From Thermoplasmata archaeon (GTDB lineage: Archaea; Thermoplasmatota; Thermoplasmata; Lutacidiplasmatales; UBA184): a DNA stretch of 64,000 bases. Location of the stretch: assembly GCA_022750115.1 (NCBI GenBank), contig JAKIWI010000006.1:94085-158084 (forward strand). Direction: 5' to 3'. The translations under genes were made by a program, and so were the position numbers. A model generated the notes under the pieces. It did not search any database and had not been told where the DNA came from. It saw nothing but the letters and a program-made list of their open reading frames with translations. Below are positions 26,951-35,996 of the stretch, piece after piece; the stretch's first letter is position 1, and each line of letters opens with the position of its first letter.

Positions 26951-26974
26951 TTCGTACGGCTGAAATATCAAGCG
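26951..26974 (+). promoter_or_regulatory. Candidate promoter of CoxII gene pair: TTCGTAC-N7-ATATCAAGCG
   Basis: TTCGTACGGCTGAAATATCAAGCG, TATA-like centre about 26 nt before GTG 26994. Confidence 0.55.
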
Positions 26975-26993
26975 GGCGCCCTCGTCCTCCGGC

Positions 26994-27224
26994 GTGACCC
27001 CAGGGCATCTTGCGCGCGCGCTCGGGGGGGTCGCCCCGGCGCGGTTCGCGGCACCTCTCCCCGCCCTGGTCGCCGCCGGGTCCACGGACCTTCAGCAGAC
27101 CTCCCCGCTCGTCTGGGTGATGGTCGCCGTCTCGGTGGCGGGCGCCCTGATCACCTATGCGTTCCTCGCGTACGCGATCTGGCGCTACCGCGACCCGCAT
27201 ACCCGGGGGCGGCGGTATGGATAG
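26994..27224 (+). CDS. Small single-TM oxidase-associated protein, 76 aa
   Basis: VMVAVSVAGALITYAFLAYAIWRYRDPHTRG; overlaps the CoxII start by 8 nt. Confidence 0.6.
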   Translation: MTPGHLARALGGVAPARFAAPLPALVAAGSTDLQQTSPLVWVMVAVSVAGALITYAFLAYAIWRYRDPHTRGRRYG

Positions 27225-27684
27225 CACGCGGAAGCTCGAGTACGCCTGGACGCTCGCCGTCGTGGCGCTTCTCGCCGCCGTCATGTTCTACTCGACGATC
27301 CTCCTCTACCACGTCGACGCGATTCCCTCGCACATCGACGAGTACGTCGAGGTCACCGGCCACCAGTGGTACTGGGAGTTCTGCTACCCCGCGAACGGCA
27401 CCTGCGCGAACGTGACCTACAACCCGTCGAACGGGACGACGACGGGCGGTGCCCTCTGGGTGCATCCCGGGACGACCGTCCAGATCAATGTCACGAGCCT
27501 CGACGTGATCCACTCGTTCAACGTCCCGGGCCTCGGCGTCCGGATCGATGCGATCCCCGGCCGGACGAACAACTTCGCGTTCAACGTGCCGAACGCCGCC
27601 GCCGGGACGACCTACCTGATCCAGTGCACCGAGTTCTGCGGCACGTACCACGGGATCATGCGCGCCTTCGTGGTCGTCACGTAG
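27217..27684 (+). CDS. Cytochrome c oxidase subunit II with CuA site
   Basis: GHQWYWEFCYP, DVIHSFNVPGLGVRIDAIPGR, CTEFCGTYHGIM. Confidence 0.95.
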   Translation: MDSTRKLEYAWTLAVVALLAAVMFYSTILLYHVDAIPSHIDEYVEVTGHQWYWEFCYPANGTCANVTYNPSNGTTTGGALWVHPGTTVQINVTSLDVIHSFNVPGLGVRIDAIPGRTNNFAFNVPNAAAGTTYLIQCTEFCGTYHGIMRAFVVVT

Positions 27685-30600
27685 ACGGCTCGTCGACCAT
27701 CCGGTACTCGGCATCGACCGGACCATCGCTCGCGGGCGGCGGTCCCCGACGGCGGAGGATCAGGACGGCCGCGGCCGCCATCACGACCACCGCTGCGGCG
27801 CCGCTCGCGAGGACCCAGGTCGGCGGCAGCTTCAACGACGTTGAGGCGAGGGGCACCGGCGGAACGAGCGCGATCGCGGTGCGGTTGCCCGTGGGCCCGA
27901 CGAACACGGACACGTTCGTCGGTGTGTACCCCGGCGCGGATGCGCTGACGTTGTAGGTGCCCGGGGCGACCGAGAAGCCGAAGCGACCCGACGGGTCGGT
28001 CGCCGCGCTCGCGAGCGCGCCCTTTCCCTCGGCCCAGACGGTCACCGCGGCTTGGGCGATCGCACGGCCGGTCGAGGCGTCGACGACCTCGCCCGAGAGC
28101 GGGACCGCGGTTCGCGGGAGCGTGAGGTTGTGGAACGTGGATGCGCCCGCGACGACGACCGTGAACGCGACCGAGCCGTACTGCACCGCACCGGTCGTGG
28201 CGAGGCTCGCGACGAGGTGGGTCGTGCCGTTCGGCACGAAGAAGGAGAACGCCCCGTTCGCGTCCGATCGCGCGAGCTGGCTCCCGTTGGAAGCGATCTG
28301 CACGTCCCCGAGGACGCCCTTCGTTCCTCCGTCGGTCGAGACCCCGCGGACCCGGTAGGTCATCGTCGCGAGCGAGAACGAGAGCCCCGAGACGTCCTGG
28401 TGGACGGTCACGGTGAGGTTCTGGGCCGCGTAGTTGGGCGCGCCCACGAACAGCTGTGCCACTCCCCAGGGGACGACGAGGTGGAACGAACCATTCGGGA
28501 AGCTGAGCGATTGCGCGACCCGGATCCCGCCCTCCCGGGCGACGACGAGCGCCCCGGAGATCGGGGCGGCGCTCACCGCGGACCGGACGGTCCCGGTCAC
28601 GTTCTCTCCGATGTTGGGCGGCAGCGGCACGAGCACGATCGGAGGCAAGGCGACGAACACGCCGGAGAGCGCGGTAGTTCGGGCGACGCCGTCGAGGTAG
28701 CCGGACTTCGTAACGGTGATCCCGACCGGCCCGGGCGGCGCCGCGACCTGGTAGCTTCCGTCCGCTGCGGTGCTCGTTGGCCGGCCGCAGGGCCCGCCGC
28801 CCCAGTTTCCGCAGGCGAGCACGTTCGCGTTTGGGACGGGGGCACCCGTCGAGGTCACGACCTGACCGGTGAAGAATCCGTACGCCGCGAGGAAGACGAT
28901 GCCGAGGTCGAGGTTCGCGCCCGGGTTGAGGCTGAGGAGGTAGCGGGTCGTGTTGTAGAACGGGGCCGAGGCGGAGAGGAAATACTGGCCCGGCGGTGAG
29001 GGGATCGAGAACGTCCCGTTCGCGTCCGTCGTGACCGTCTCATCGGGGAGGCAGCCGTTCGGGGGGCTGAACGGCGAGCACAGGCTCACGTTCGCCCCGA
29101 CGAGGAGCCCGCCCGACGGGAGCCCGCGCACGATCCCGTGGACGGTCGCGAACCCGAACACGGGGATGACCCCCATCTCGACGAAGGAGTCCGGCGTCAC
29201 GTTGACGATCTGCGTCAGGTTCGCGAGGTAGATGTTCGATTGGACCGTGAACTGATCGAGGCCCGCGGGGACGCCCACCCAGAAGACCCCCGTAGCGTTC
29301 GTCTCAACGACCGTCGCGCAGAGCGGCTTCGTGATCGGGCAGGCGGTGACCATCGTGTATGGCACCGTCACGTTGCCCGGCATCGCCTCGACCGTTCCTT
29401 CGACGATCCCGTCCGCGGTGAGGTTCAGCCGAGGCTGGACGTAGGTCGAACCCGGCGGCAAGTCGACCCCAGTCTGGAACGTCGTGAACCCGGTCGCCGC
29501 CACCGACACATTGGTCGCGCTATCGGGAAGGCCGCTGAGCAGGAACTGCCCGAGGTCGTTGCCGTTCGCGGGTCCCGCGTGGACGGTGCCGTTTCCCGAG
29601 TCCTCGAAGACGTAGGTTCCTTCGACCGGATGGAACGTGACGTTGTCGTAGACCCCGGGAGTCGGCGGGGTGGCGACGGTGTTGACGTCGACGGTCCGGA
29701 TGAGGACCACTCCCCCGCCCGCGACCTCCGTGAGGCGGATCTGGCCGAAAGCCGTCGCGCTGCCCGCGCTCACCGAGACCGTACTCGACCAGTTGGCGAA
29801 CGCGGTGGAACCGACCATGATCGCGTCCGTCCCGGGCGGGGCGCTGATGTTGACCGAGCCGGTGCCGTTCGACACCGAGCCACCGGAGAGTGCCTGATTC
29901 AAGGGCCCGCCGGACCCCACGACGTCGACGGTCAGCCCCACGGCGGGGAACAGCGTGGTGTTGTCGAGGACGGTCGCGTCCACGAACCCGAACCGCGTGA
30001 GCGTCAGATTCGGCCCGGGGACCACGCTCCCGGCGGTCGTCGTTCCGGCCACCCCGGTGGACTGGGCGGGCACGAGCCCCTGGGCGTTCGCGTTCACCTG
30101 CTCGCCGTACGCCCCGTCGGGCAGGAACGCCGTGTAGTTGCCCGAGGTCCCCGTCAGGGCGGTGATGCTCGGACCGGCCGACGCGCTCGCCAACGTCCCA
30201 TACGTCGCGAAGAACGCGGCTGCGGTGTTGCCCCCCGAACTCTCCCGGATCGATCCGGTGAGTCCGCCAAGGATCAGGAACAGCACGCCGCCGCCAGGCC
30301 CGCCCCCCGCGACCGTCACCTGGCTCGACGAGACGGGCAATGCGAAGCTCGAGGGCGAAAAGCCGGGGTCGCCGTTCCCGGCGTTCGCGATCCCGCCCCC
30401 CGTGAGGGTGATCGTGTCGGGAGCCCCCGCCGGGACGCTGACGTTGAAGAACCCGCCGGTGTCGCTCGCCTCGATCGGCCCGCAGACCATCCGGGGGTCG
30501 CAGCCGCTGATCCGAACCTGGTCCGCGCCCTCGCCGTAGTGCGCCCCGAGGCTCCCCCACGGCCCGACCAGGATCCGGCCGGTGATCCGGTCGAGAGGCG

Positions 30601-33352
30601 TGAGGAGGACCGAACCCAGGTCGACCGTCCCCGCCGTGGAGGCGTTCAGGTAGACCCGCAGGCCGACGTAGTGCGAACCGTTGACCCACATCTGGTACGA
30701 CCCGTGGACGGTCGTCAGGTTGAACGCCCCGTCCGCGAGGGTCTGCGAGCTGGTGAGCTGGCATCCGCCGGCGCCGCTCAGGTAGCAGAGCGAGATTCGG
30801 GCGTCCCCCACGGCGAGGCCCGAACGCGCGTCGAGCGCGCGGCCGATGACCCAGGAGCCGGTCGTCGGGGTCGAGGAGTTCGCGGAACGGGCCGCCGTCG
30901 GTTGCGGAACGGCCGCGACGCCGATGGGAGCGAGGCGAATCGTCGGGACGGTCGTGATCGTTCCCGGCGTCAGGTTCGCGAACGTCGTCTCCGTGTCGTA
31001 GCCCGTGGCGCTCGCCTCGAAGGCGACCGCGCTCGCGGGGTACGGGGTCACCCCGACGCTGCCGTTGTAGGTGCCGTTCGAGCCGTACGTCGTCCCGACG
31101 GAGGTGCAGGCGTTCGGGTTCGCGACGATGCAGGCGACGATCTGCGCCTCGAGGACGGGGTATCCCGTTGTCGCCGAGAGGACCTGCCCGCCGACGTAGG
31201 CGACCGGACCGACCTCGATCACCCCGGTCGTGTTGTTCGAGGTGACGTCGACCCACGTGCTGTTGGAGCGGTAGCCGCCGGCGGAGATGGTCACCTGGTC
31301 CCACCCCAGCTCGGCGTAGGACCAGAACGACCCATTCGTCGCGTTGTACGTGCCCTGGAAGCACGGCCCTCCGAGGGGATTCGCGGGACATGCCTCGACT
31401 CCGACCCCGGCGCCGGTGACGGAGGGGAGGGACCCGATCGGAGCTCCCTCGACTCCCACGCTCCCGTGCAGCGATGCGAGCTCCGCCGAGAACGAAAACG
31501 TCCCGATCGGCGTCGGGTTCCCTTCCTGGGCGCAGCAGCGGGTCGGCACCGTGATCCAGGTGCCCCCCGAGTCGGGGCCCCAGGAGATGCCGACATGGTC
31601 GGGGCCGGGCGGCGCGGGAACGCAGAACACCCAGGCTCCGGTCGGGCATCCGGCCGGGACGGGGGGAAGTTGGCCCGTGGCGGAGGTCATGACCGGGGGA
31701 AGGCACTCCGAGCCCCGGACCATCGAGCAGACGGTGATCGTCGCGGACGTTGCGAATTCGGTCGAGTACGAGCCCGAGACGACGACGGTTCCGGACAGGT
31801 AGGTGCCGGGGCTGACATCGACCGTCCCGACATACGTGACCAACCCCGGAGTCACGTTCGCCCACGTCTCATTGAGCAGCCGGAAATTCTTGAGCAGCCC
31901 CGGCACCGGCAACTCGGCGAGCGGGAACCCGTTCGGAACCGGGTAGTCGACGGGACCTCGAGCGACCATCACCACGTCCCGGAGCGGGGGGGCGGGGACG
32001 AGCGTGGTCACGCCGAGCTTGACATCGGTCATGTCGCAGGCGGCCGCCGCGAGCTCCGTGTCCCCCCCGCTCGCCCCGTTCTCACCGGAGAGGGGGCAGA
32101 CCACCACCGAGATCTCGCCCGAGCCGTTCGGGAGGGCGCTCGGCCAGGTCCCGATGGGCATTCCGCCGGTGAAGTTCACCGTGACCTCGACCGCGCCCAC
32201 CGGGAGGAGTCGCACCGTCCCCAATTTCACGGGGCCGGCCGTCCCGGAGGGGACGTCCGCGAGCTGGGTCACGTTCGTCATGTACCCACCGGCGACGACG
32301 TTCACGAAGCCGGCTCCGGCCAGGGCCGGGAACAGCACGGAACCGTCGGCCGACTGCGCGCCGTACAAACAACCGTTGTCGATGCGGTCGGAGCAAAACC
32401 AGGCGGAGGCTCCCGAAACGTTCTGGCCTGTCACAGAGTCGACGACCGACAGGTTCACCGAGACGTTCCCTTCGAGCGCCACCGTCCCGACGTCGAGGAC
32501 CTGCCAGGGGATCGGGTCGACGAAGCTCGCGTTCCCCAGGAAGTTCGCGAACGGCGGCCCGAAGTCCACCTCGATCGGGAGGGGATCGACCCAGATGGAA
32601 AACGATCCGTTCGGGGCGGTGAGATTGCTGTCGGGGCCGATGAGACCTCCGTCCCGGGAGGTGCTCGAGACCGAGACGTTCAGGATGGGGGGGTGGCTCG
32701 GAAGGTCGGCGACGACCACTCCATGGACGGTCGCCTCGTGCACGAGCAACAGGGTGCCGAGCGAAGTGAATGACCCGAGGACGATCGTCGGGAAGGACCG
32801 ATTGACGACGTAGTTGGTCGCGACAATGTCGATCCGGGCGGGGCCCGCGTCTCCCTCGACCACGAAGTCGCCGGTCGCGTTCGTCGTCCCCGAGTGGCAG
32901 TAGGTGCAAACCCCGGTGGTGACCGAGACGCTCGCCCCCACGACCGGCGTGAGGTAGCGGCTATCGAGGACGGTCCCGGTGAGCCAGCCGCCCCCATTCG
33001 ACGGCCGGAGCGGGGTCGGCGCGAAGGGCGAAGCCGGAATTGTCGGCGGGAGAGCCTGCCGACCCGGCCGGGAGGCGTTCGGGCCCCCGAACGTGGCCGT
33101 GTGATCGGTGCGATACAGTGCGGCCGCGTCGATGGCGCGCCCCCCTCCGCTCGCTCCGGGCAGGTGCCCGGCGGCGACTCCCGGCAGGTGCCCCGAGAGG
33201 GAGGGAGTTGCCCCGCCGGTCGCCGCGGAGGGGACTGGTGGCTCGGAGTGACTGGCGGGAGAGACCGCCGGCATCGCCATCAGGAGCGCGATGCCGAGGG
33301 CGGCCCACACGACCCGACGCGAGAACGAGCGAAATCGGGGCGTCGTCCGCAT
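27677..33352 (-). CDS. Giant (1891 aa) surface protein with many carboxypeptidase-regulatory-like (CarboxypepD_reg) repeats, signal peptide and C-terminal TM anchor
   Basis: Repeated xGxVxSxxxxxPVxNAxVxxCxxxxxxxxxxxxTxAxGxFxxxxPxG pattern; C-terminal VLASGAAAVVVMAAAAVLILRRRGPPP. Confidence 0.85.
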   Translation of the reverse strand: MRTTPRFRSFSRRVVWAALGIALLMAMPAVSPASHSEPPVPSAATGGATPSLSGHLPGVAAGHLPGASGGGRAIDAAALYRTDHTATFGGPNASRPGRQALPPTIPASPFAPTPLRPSNGGGWLTGTVLDSRYLTPVVGASVSVTTGVCTYCHSGTTNATGDFVVEGDAGPARIDIVATNYVVNRSFPTIVLGSFTSLGTLLLVHEATVHGVVVADLPSHPPILNVSVSSTSRDGGLIGPDSNLTAPNGSFSIWVDPLPIEVDFGPPFANFLGNASFVDPIPWQVLDVGTVALEGNVSVNLSVVDSVTGQNVSGASAWFCSDRIDNGCLYGAQSADGSVLFPALAGAGFVNVVAGGYMTNVTQLADVPSGTAGPVKLGTVRLLPVGAVEVTVNFTGGMPIGTWPSALPNGSGEISVVVCPLSGENGASGGDTELAAAACDMTDVKLGVTTLVPAPPLRDVVMVARGPVDYPVPNGFPLAELPVPGLLKNFRLLNETWANVTPGLVTYVGTVDVSPGTYLSGTVVVSGSYSTEFATSATITVCSMVRGSECLPPVMTSATGQLPPVPAGCPTGAWVFCVPAPPGPDHVGISWGPDSGGTWITVPTRCCAQEGNPTPIGTFSFSAELASLHGSVGVEGAPIGSLPSVTGAGVGVEACPANPLGGPCFQGTYNATNGSFWSYAELGWDQVTISAGGYRSNSTWVDVTSNNTTGVIEVGPVAYVGGQVLSATTGYPVLEAQIVACIVANPNACTSVGTTYGSNGTYNGSVGVTPYPASAVAFEASATGYDTETTFANLTPGTITTVPTIRLAPIGVAAVPQPTAARSANSSTPTTGSWVIGRALDARSGLAVGDARISLCYLSGAGGCQLTSSQTLADGAFNLTTVHGSYQMWVNGSHYVGLRVYLNASTAGTVDLGSVLLTPLDRITGRILVGPWGSLGAHYGEGADQVRISGCDPRMVCGPIEASDTGGFFNVSVPAGAPDTITLTGGGIANAGNGDPGFSPSSFALPVSSSQVTVAGGGPGGGVLFLILGGLTGSIRESSGGNTAAAFFATYGTLASASAGPSITALTGTSGNYTAFLPDGAYGEQVNANAQGLVPAQSTGVAGTTTAGSVVPGPNLTLTRFGFVDATVLDNTTLFPAVGLTVDVVGSGGPLNQALSGGSVSNGTGSVNISAPPGTDAIMVGSTAFANWSSTVSVSAGSATAFGQIRLTEVAGGGVVLIRTVDVNTVATPPTPGVYDNVTFHPVEGTYVFEDSGNGTVHAGPANGNDLGQFLLSGLPDSATNVSVAATGFTTFQTGVDLPPGSTYVQPRLNLTADGIVEGTVEAMPGNVTVPYTMVTACPITKPLCATVVETNATGVFWVGVPAGLDQFTVQSNIYLANLTQIVNVTPDSFVEMGVIPVFGFATVHGIVRGLPSGGLLVGANVSLCSPFSPPNGCLPDETVTTDANGTFSIPSPPGQYFLSASAPFYNTTRYLLSLNPGANLDLGIVFLAAYGFFTGQVVTSTGAPVPNANVLACGNWGGGPCGRPTSTAADGSYQVAAPPGPVGITVTKSGYLDGVARTTALSGVFVALPPIVLVPLPPNIGENVTGTVRSAVSAAPISGALVVAREGGIRVAQSLSFPNGSFHLVVPWGVAQLFVGAPNYAAQNLTVTVHQDVSGLSFSLATMTYRVRGVSTDGGTKGVLGDVQIASNGSQLARSDANGAFSFFVPNGTTHLVASLATTGAVQYGSVAFTVVVAGASTFHNLTLPRTAVPLSGEVVDASTGRAIAQAAVTVWAEGKGALASAATDPSGRFGFSVAPGTYNVSASAPGYTPTNVSVFVGPTGNRTAIALVPPVPLASTSLKLPPTWVLASGAAAVVVMAAAAVLILRRRGPPPASDGPVDAEYRMVDEPST

Positions 33353-33439
33353 GCGAGATCCCGGGTGCCCCGTCCTGGGTCGGAGGACGCCGGACCCGGC
33401 TTCGAATGGAGAACGGCGTATAAGCGCGCGCTTCGCGAG

Positions 33440-34489
33440 TCAGTGTTTCGGCCCGTACGCCGGCGACGGGATTCGGCCGACGAGCGATGCGGCGAGCGCG
33501 AGGACGACTCCCACGACGAGCAGGGCCCCGCCCGCCAGGAGGAGCGCGGGCTCCACGACCGCGGTGCTCGGGGGCGCGACCACGGGCGGAGGGGGAACAC
33601 CGACGTAGAGGTACCCCTCCATCCCGGCGCCGAGGTGGCCCGGGATTTCGCAGATGTACTGGTACACCCCCTTCTGGGTGATCGTGAAGTTCGCCCAGAC
33701 GACCTGGCCCGGCGTCAACGGCACGTTGACGTTCGCCGCCGGCGGGTGGGATTGGAAGTAGCTCGTGAAGTCGCCGGCCGTGACGTTCACGTCCGGCTGG
33801 GCGACGAGCGTCCAGGTGTGCGAGTTCGAGCCGAGGTTCGAGACCTCCACACTGACCGCGACAGGGAACGCCGTCGCGTTCGCCGCGAGGACCGAAGGGA
33901 CGAACGAGAGCCCGGCGTTCGCCGTCTGTTCTTGGAGCTGAACACCGGCGCCGCCGCCGGCCGCGGTGACGTTCAGGTAGCCGAACATGCCCGCCTGGAA
34001 CTGGTAGGGGACCACGCTCACGAATTCGTAGCTTCCGACCGCCGTCGACGGGATCGTGAAGTTCGCCCAGGCCGAGGCGCCCCCGTTGAGGGAGACGTTC
34101 GCCCACGAGCCATTCGAGTGGAAGAACTGGTCGACCTGGGCGGGGGACCAGCTGCGATTGAGCGTGATGTTGGTCGCCGAGACCGTGAAGGTGTGGGCGA
34201 ACGACCCGCGGTTGATCACGTGGATCGCCACCGGCGACCCCGAGGTCGCGGTCAGGGAGTTCGGAGCGAACGACGGCGTGTCGGTCATGTTCACCGTCAG
34301 GATCCCCGAGGCCGAACCGGAACCGCCGCCCCCGCTCGCGAACGAGCGAGGTCCGGCCGACGACCCGCTCCCGCCGGCCCTCAGGAGCAATCCGGTCAGG
34401 AGTAGTACCACCCCGAACGCGATCAGGCGGGAGGACCACCGGGCCGCGCGAGCCGCGCGCGGGGTACCACAGCGCCGCGAGCCCGCCAT
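33440..34489 (-). CDS. Two-domain cupredoxin-like membrane protein
   Basis: Second domain NSHTWTL...YICEIPGHLGAGMEG (complete type 1 Cu motif); first domain SFAHTFTV...VSVVPYQFQAGMFG lacks the Cys/His; N- and C-terminal TM. Confidence 0.85.
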   Translation of the reverse strand: MAGSRRCGTPRAARAARWSSRLIAFGVVLLLTGLLLRAGGSGSSAGPRSFASGGGGSGSASGILTVNMTDTPSFAPNSLTATSGSPVAIHVINRGSFAHTFTVSATNITLNRSWSPAQVDQFFHSNGSWANVSLNGGASAWANFTIPSTAVGSYEFVSVVPYQFQAGMFGYLNVTAAGGGAGVQLQEQTANAGLSFVPSVLAANATAFPVAVSVEVSNLGSNSHTWTLVAQPDVNVTAGDFTSYFQSHPPAANVNVPLTPGQVVWANFTITQKGVYQYICEIPGHLGAGMEGYLYVGVPPPPVVAPPSTAVVEPALLLAGGALLVVGVVLALAASLVGRIPSPAYGPKH

Positions 34490-34517
34490 CGATGGTGCCG
34501 GCCGCCCGACGAAGGTT

Positions 34518-34541
34518 CGCTTGATATCCCTAGTGTACGAA
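34518..34541 (-). promoter_or_regulatory. Candidate promoter of the double-cupredoxin gene: TTCGTAC-N7-ATATCAAGCG
   Basis: Minus strand TTCGTACACTAGGGATATCAAGCG, about 30-50 nt upstream of ATG 34489. Confidence 0.55.
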
Positions 34542-34558
34542 TCGTCGGCGCGCCGGTT

Positions 34559-35404
34559 TCACGTCGGTGGTGAAGGGGTGCCGGCGGCATCGTCCGGCGC
34601 GAATCGGCGGATGAGCTGGGTCGTGACCTCGAGCAGCGGATGGTGGGCCGAGCGGTCGATCTCGATGTCCGCGAGGGTGTGGAGGTTGTGGTCCCGCGCC
34701 ACCCGCTCCAACCCCGTCTCGGTTGCGGCGAACGCCTCGGGGTTGTCGCAGGTGAGGATGTACGCCTGCAGCTGGGCGAGCCCCATCTCCTGGGCGGCGA
34801 GGGCCCGGTGGTGGCCGTCGACGAGGATCCAGAGCTCGCCCTTCTGGACAACGAGCACGGGCTCCGCGAACCCGCGCTCGAGCTCGTAGCGGCGGCCCTC
34901 GAGCTCGTCCTCGAACACCTTCCACTGGGTGGGGAGCAGACGCGCGATCGGCACGAGCCCGCGCCGGGAGGAGAACGGGAGCTGGTAGCGCTCGGCGAGG
35001 AGTCGCTTCAGCGTGTCCGCCTTCGCGGGCGACGCGCGCTCGAAGTGCGAGCGGACGATGTCGAGGTTGGAGATCACGCCGACGAGACGGCCCGCCTCGT
35101 CGGTGATCGGGAGATCGCGGAGCCCGAAGCGGAAGATGATGCGCGCAACGTCGTCCAGCGCCATGTCCGGCGAGGCCGTGTACGTGCCGCCGCGGATGAT
35201 GTCCCGAAGGGGAGTCCCGCGATGCTGGGAGTTCCGCAGGAGCTCCTTCGCGCTGACGAACCCGACGAGCTTGCCGGTGCCGTCGGTCACGGGAAGCCCA
35301 TGGTGACGGCTCCGCGTGAGCCGGTCGATGGCGACGCCGACCGTCGTGCTTTCGTCCAGGTGCTCGACCTGGAGCACCATGTAGTCCCGGACGCGGACCG
35401 TCAT
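34559..35404 (-). CDS. CBS-domain pair fused to ParB/SerK-like domain
   Basis: Two CBS repeats (HHGLPVTDGTGKLVGFVSAKELL; RDLPITDEAGRLVGVISNLDIV) then KGELWILVDGHHRALAAQEMG. Confidence 0.8.
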   Translation of the reverse strand: MTVRVRDYMVLQVEHLDESTTVGVAIDRLTRSRHHGLPVTDGTGKLVGFVSAKELLRNSQHRGTPLRDIIRGGTYTASPDMALDDVARIIFRFGLRDLPITDEAGRLVGVISNLDIVRSHFERASPAKADTLKRLLAERYQLPFSSRRGLVPIARLLPTQWKVFEDELEGRRYELERGFAEPVLVVQKGELWILVDGHHRALAAQEMGLAQLQAYILTCDNPEAFAATETGLERVARDHNLHTLADIEIDRSAHHPLLEVTTQLIRRFAPDDAAGTPSPPT

Positions 35405-35991
35405 CGCGGCGGAGGCGCGGGGGCCTCGTCCCGGAGGTAGGCCGTCAGGAGGTGGCAGACGAGGAGGTGCACGTCCTCGACGTGCTGCATCGAGTTCGAG
35501 GGAACGACGACCGGGATCTCGACCGCGTCCTTCAGCTTCCCGCCGCCGATGCCGGTGAGTCCGACGGTCCGAAGGCCCATCTTCCTCGCGACGGCCATCG
35601 CCTCGAGGACGTTCGGGGAGTTCCCGCTCCCCGAGATCCCGAAGGCGACATCGCCCGGAGCGGCGAGGGTCGCGAGCTGCTCGCTGAACACCTTCGCGTA
35701 CTCGGCGTCGTTCGCCCAGGCCGTCACGGTCTCGACGTTGTCGACGAGCGCGACGCACTTGAACCGTCGGCGGTCGCCGCGGATCGTCGCCTTGCCGATG
35801 TCCACGACAAAGTGCGAGGCCGTCGAAGCGCTGCCCCCGTTCCCGAAGAAGTAGATCGTGCGGTCCGCGGCCCGGGCCGTGAGCAGGACCGCCACGATCT
35901 GCTCGATCGCGCGGGCGAGGTAGGGGTCGGCGAGCGCGGCGTGGGTCTCCTCCACGTAGCGCCGGACATACGGCCCGATCTCCATCGTCAT
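35401..35991 (-). CDS. gmhA: GmhA-like phosphoheptose isomerase (SIS)
   Basis: IYFFGNGGSASTASHFVVDIGK, GISGSGNSPNVLEAMAVARKMGLRTVGLTG; ATGA overlap with the next gene. Confidence 0.87.
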   Translation of the reverse strand: MTMEIGPYVRRYVEETHAALADPYLARAIEQIVAVLLTARAADRTIYFFGNGGSASTASHFVVDIGKATIRGDRRRFKCVALVDNVETVTAWANDAEYAKVFSEQLATLAAPGDVAFGISGSGNSPNVLEAMAVARKMGLRTVGLTGIGGGKLKDAVEIPVVVPSNSMQHVEDVHLLVCHLLTAYLRDEAPAPPPR

Positions 35992-35996
35992 TCGCG

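Noticed and set aside
29520-31865. 781-aa minus-strand ORF in another frame
   Set aside because: Shadow frame of the giant surface protein gene; composition Arg/Gly/Asp-rich and no domain signal.
29138-32773. 1211-aa plus-strand ORF
   Set aside because: Antisense to the 1891-aa surface protein; Arg/Asp/Val/Gly-rich composition typical of high-GC shadow ORFs.
34559-35404. Chromosome-partition ParB
   Set aside because: No ParA, no HTH domain evident, CBS fusion and metabolic neighbours favour a non-partition role.
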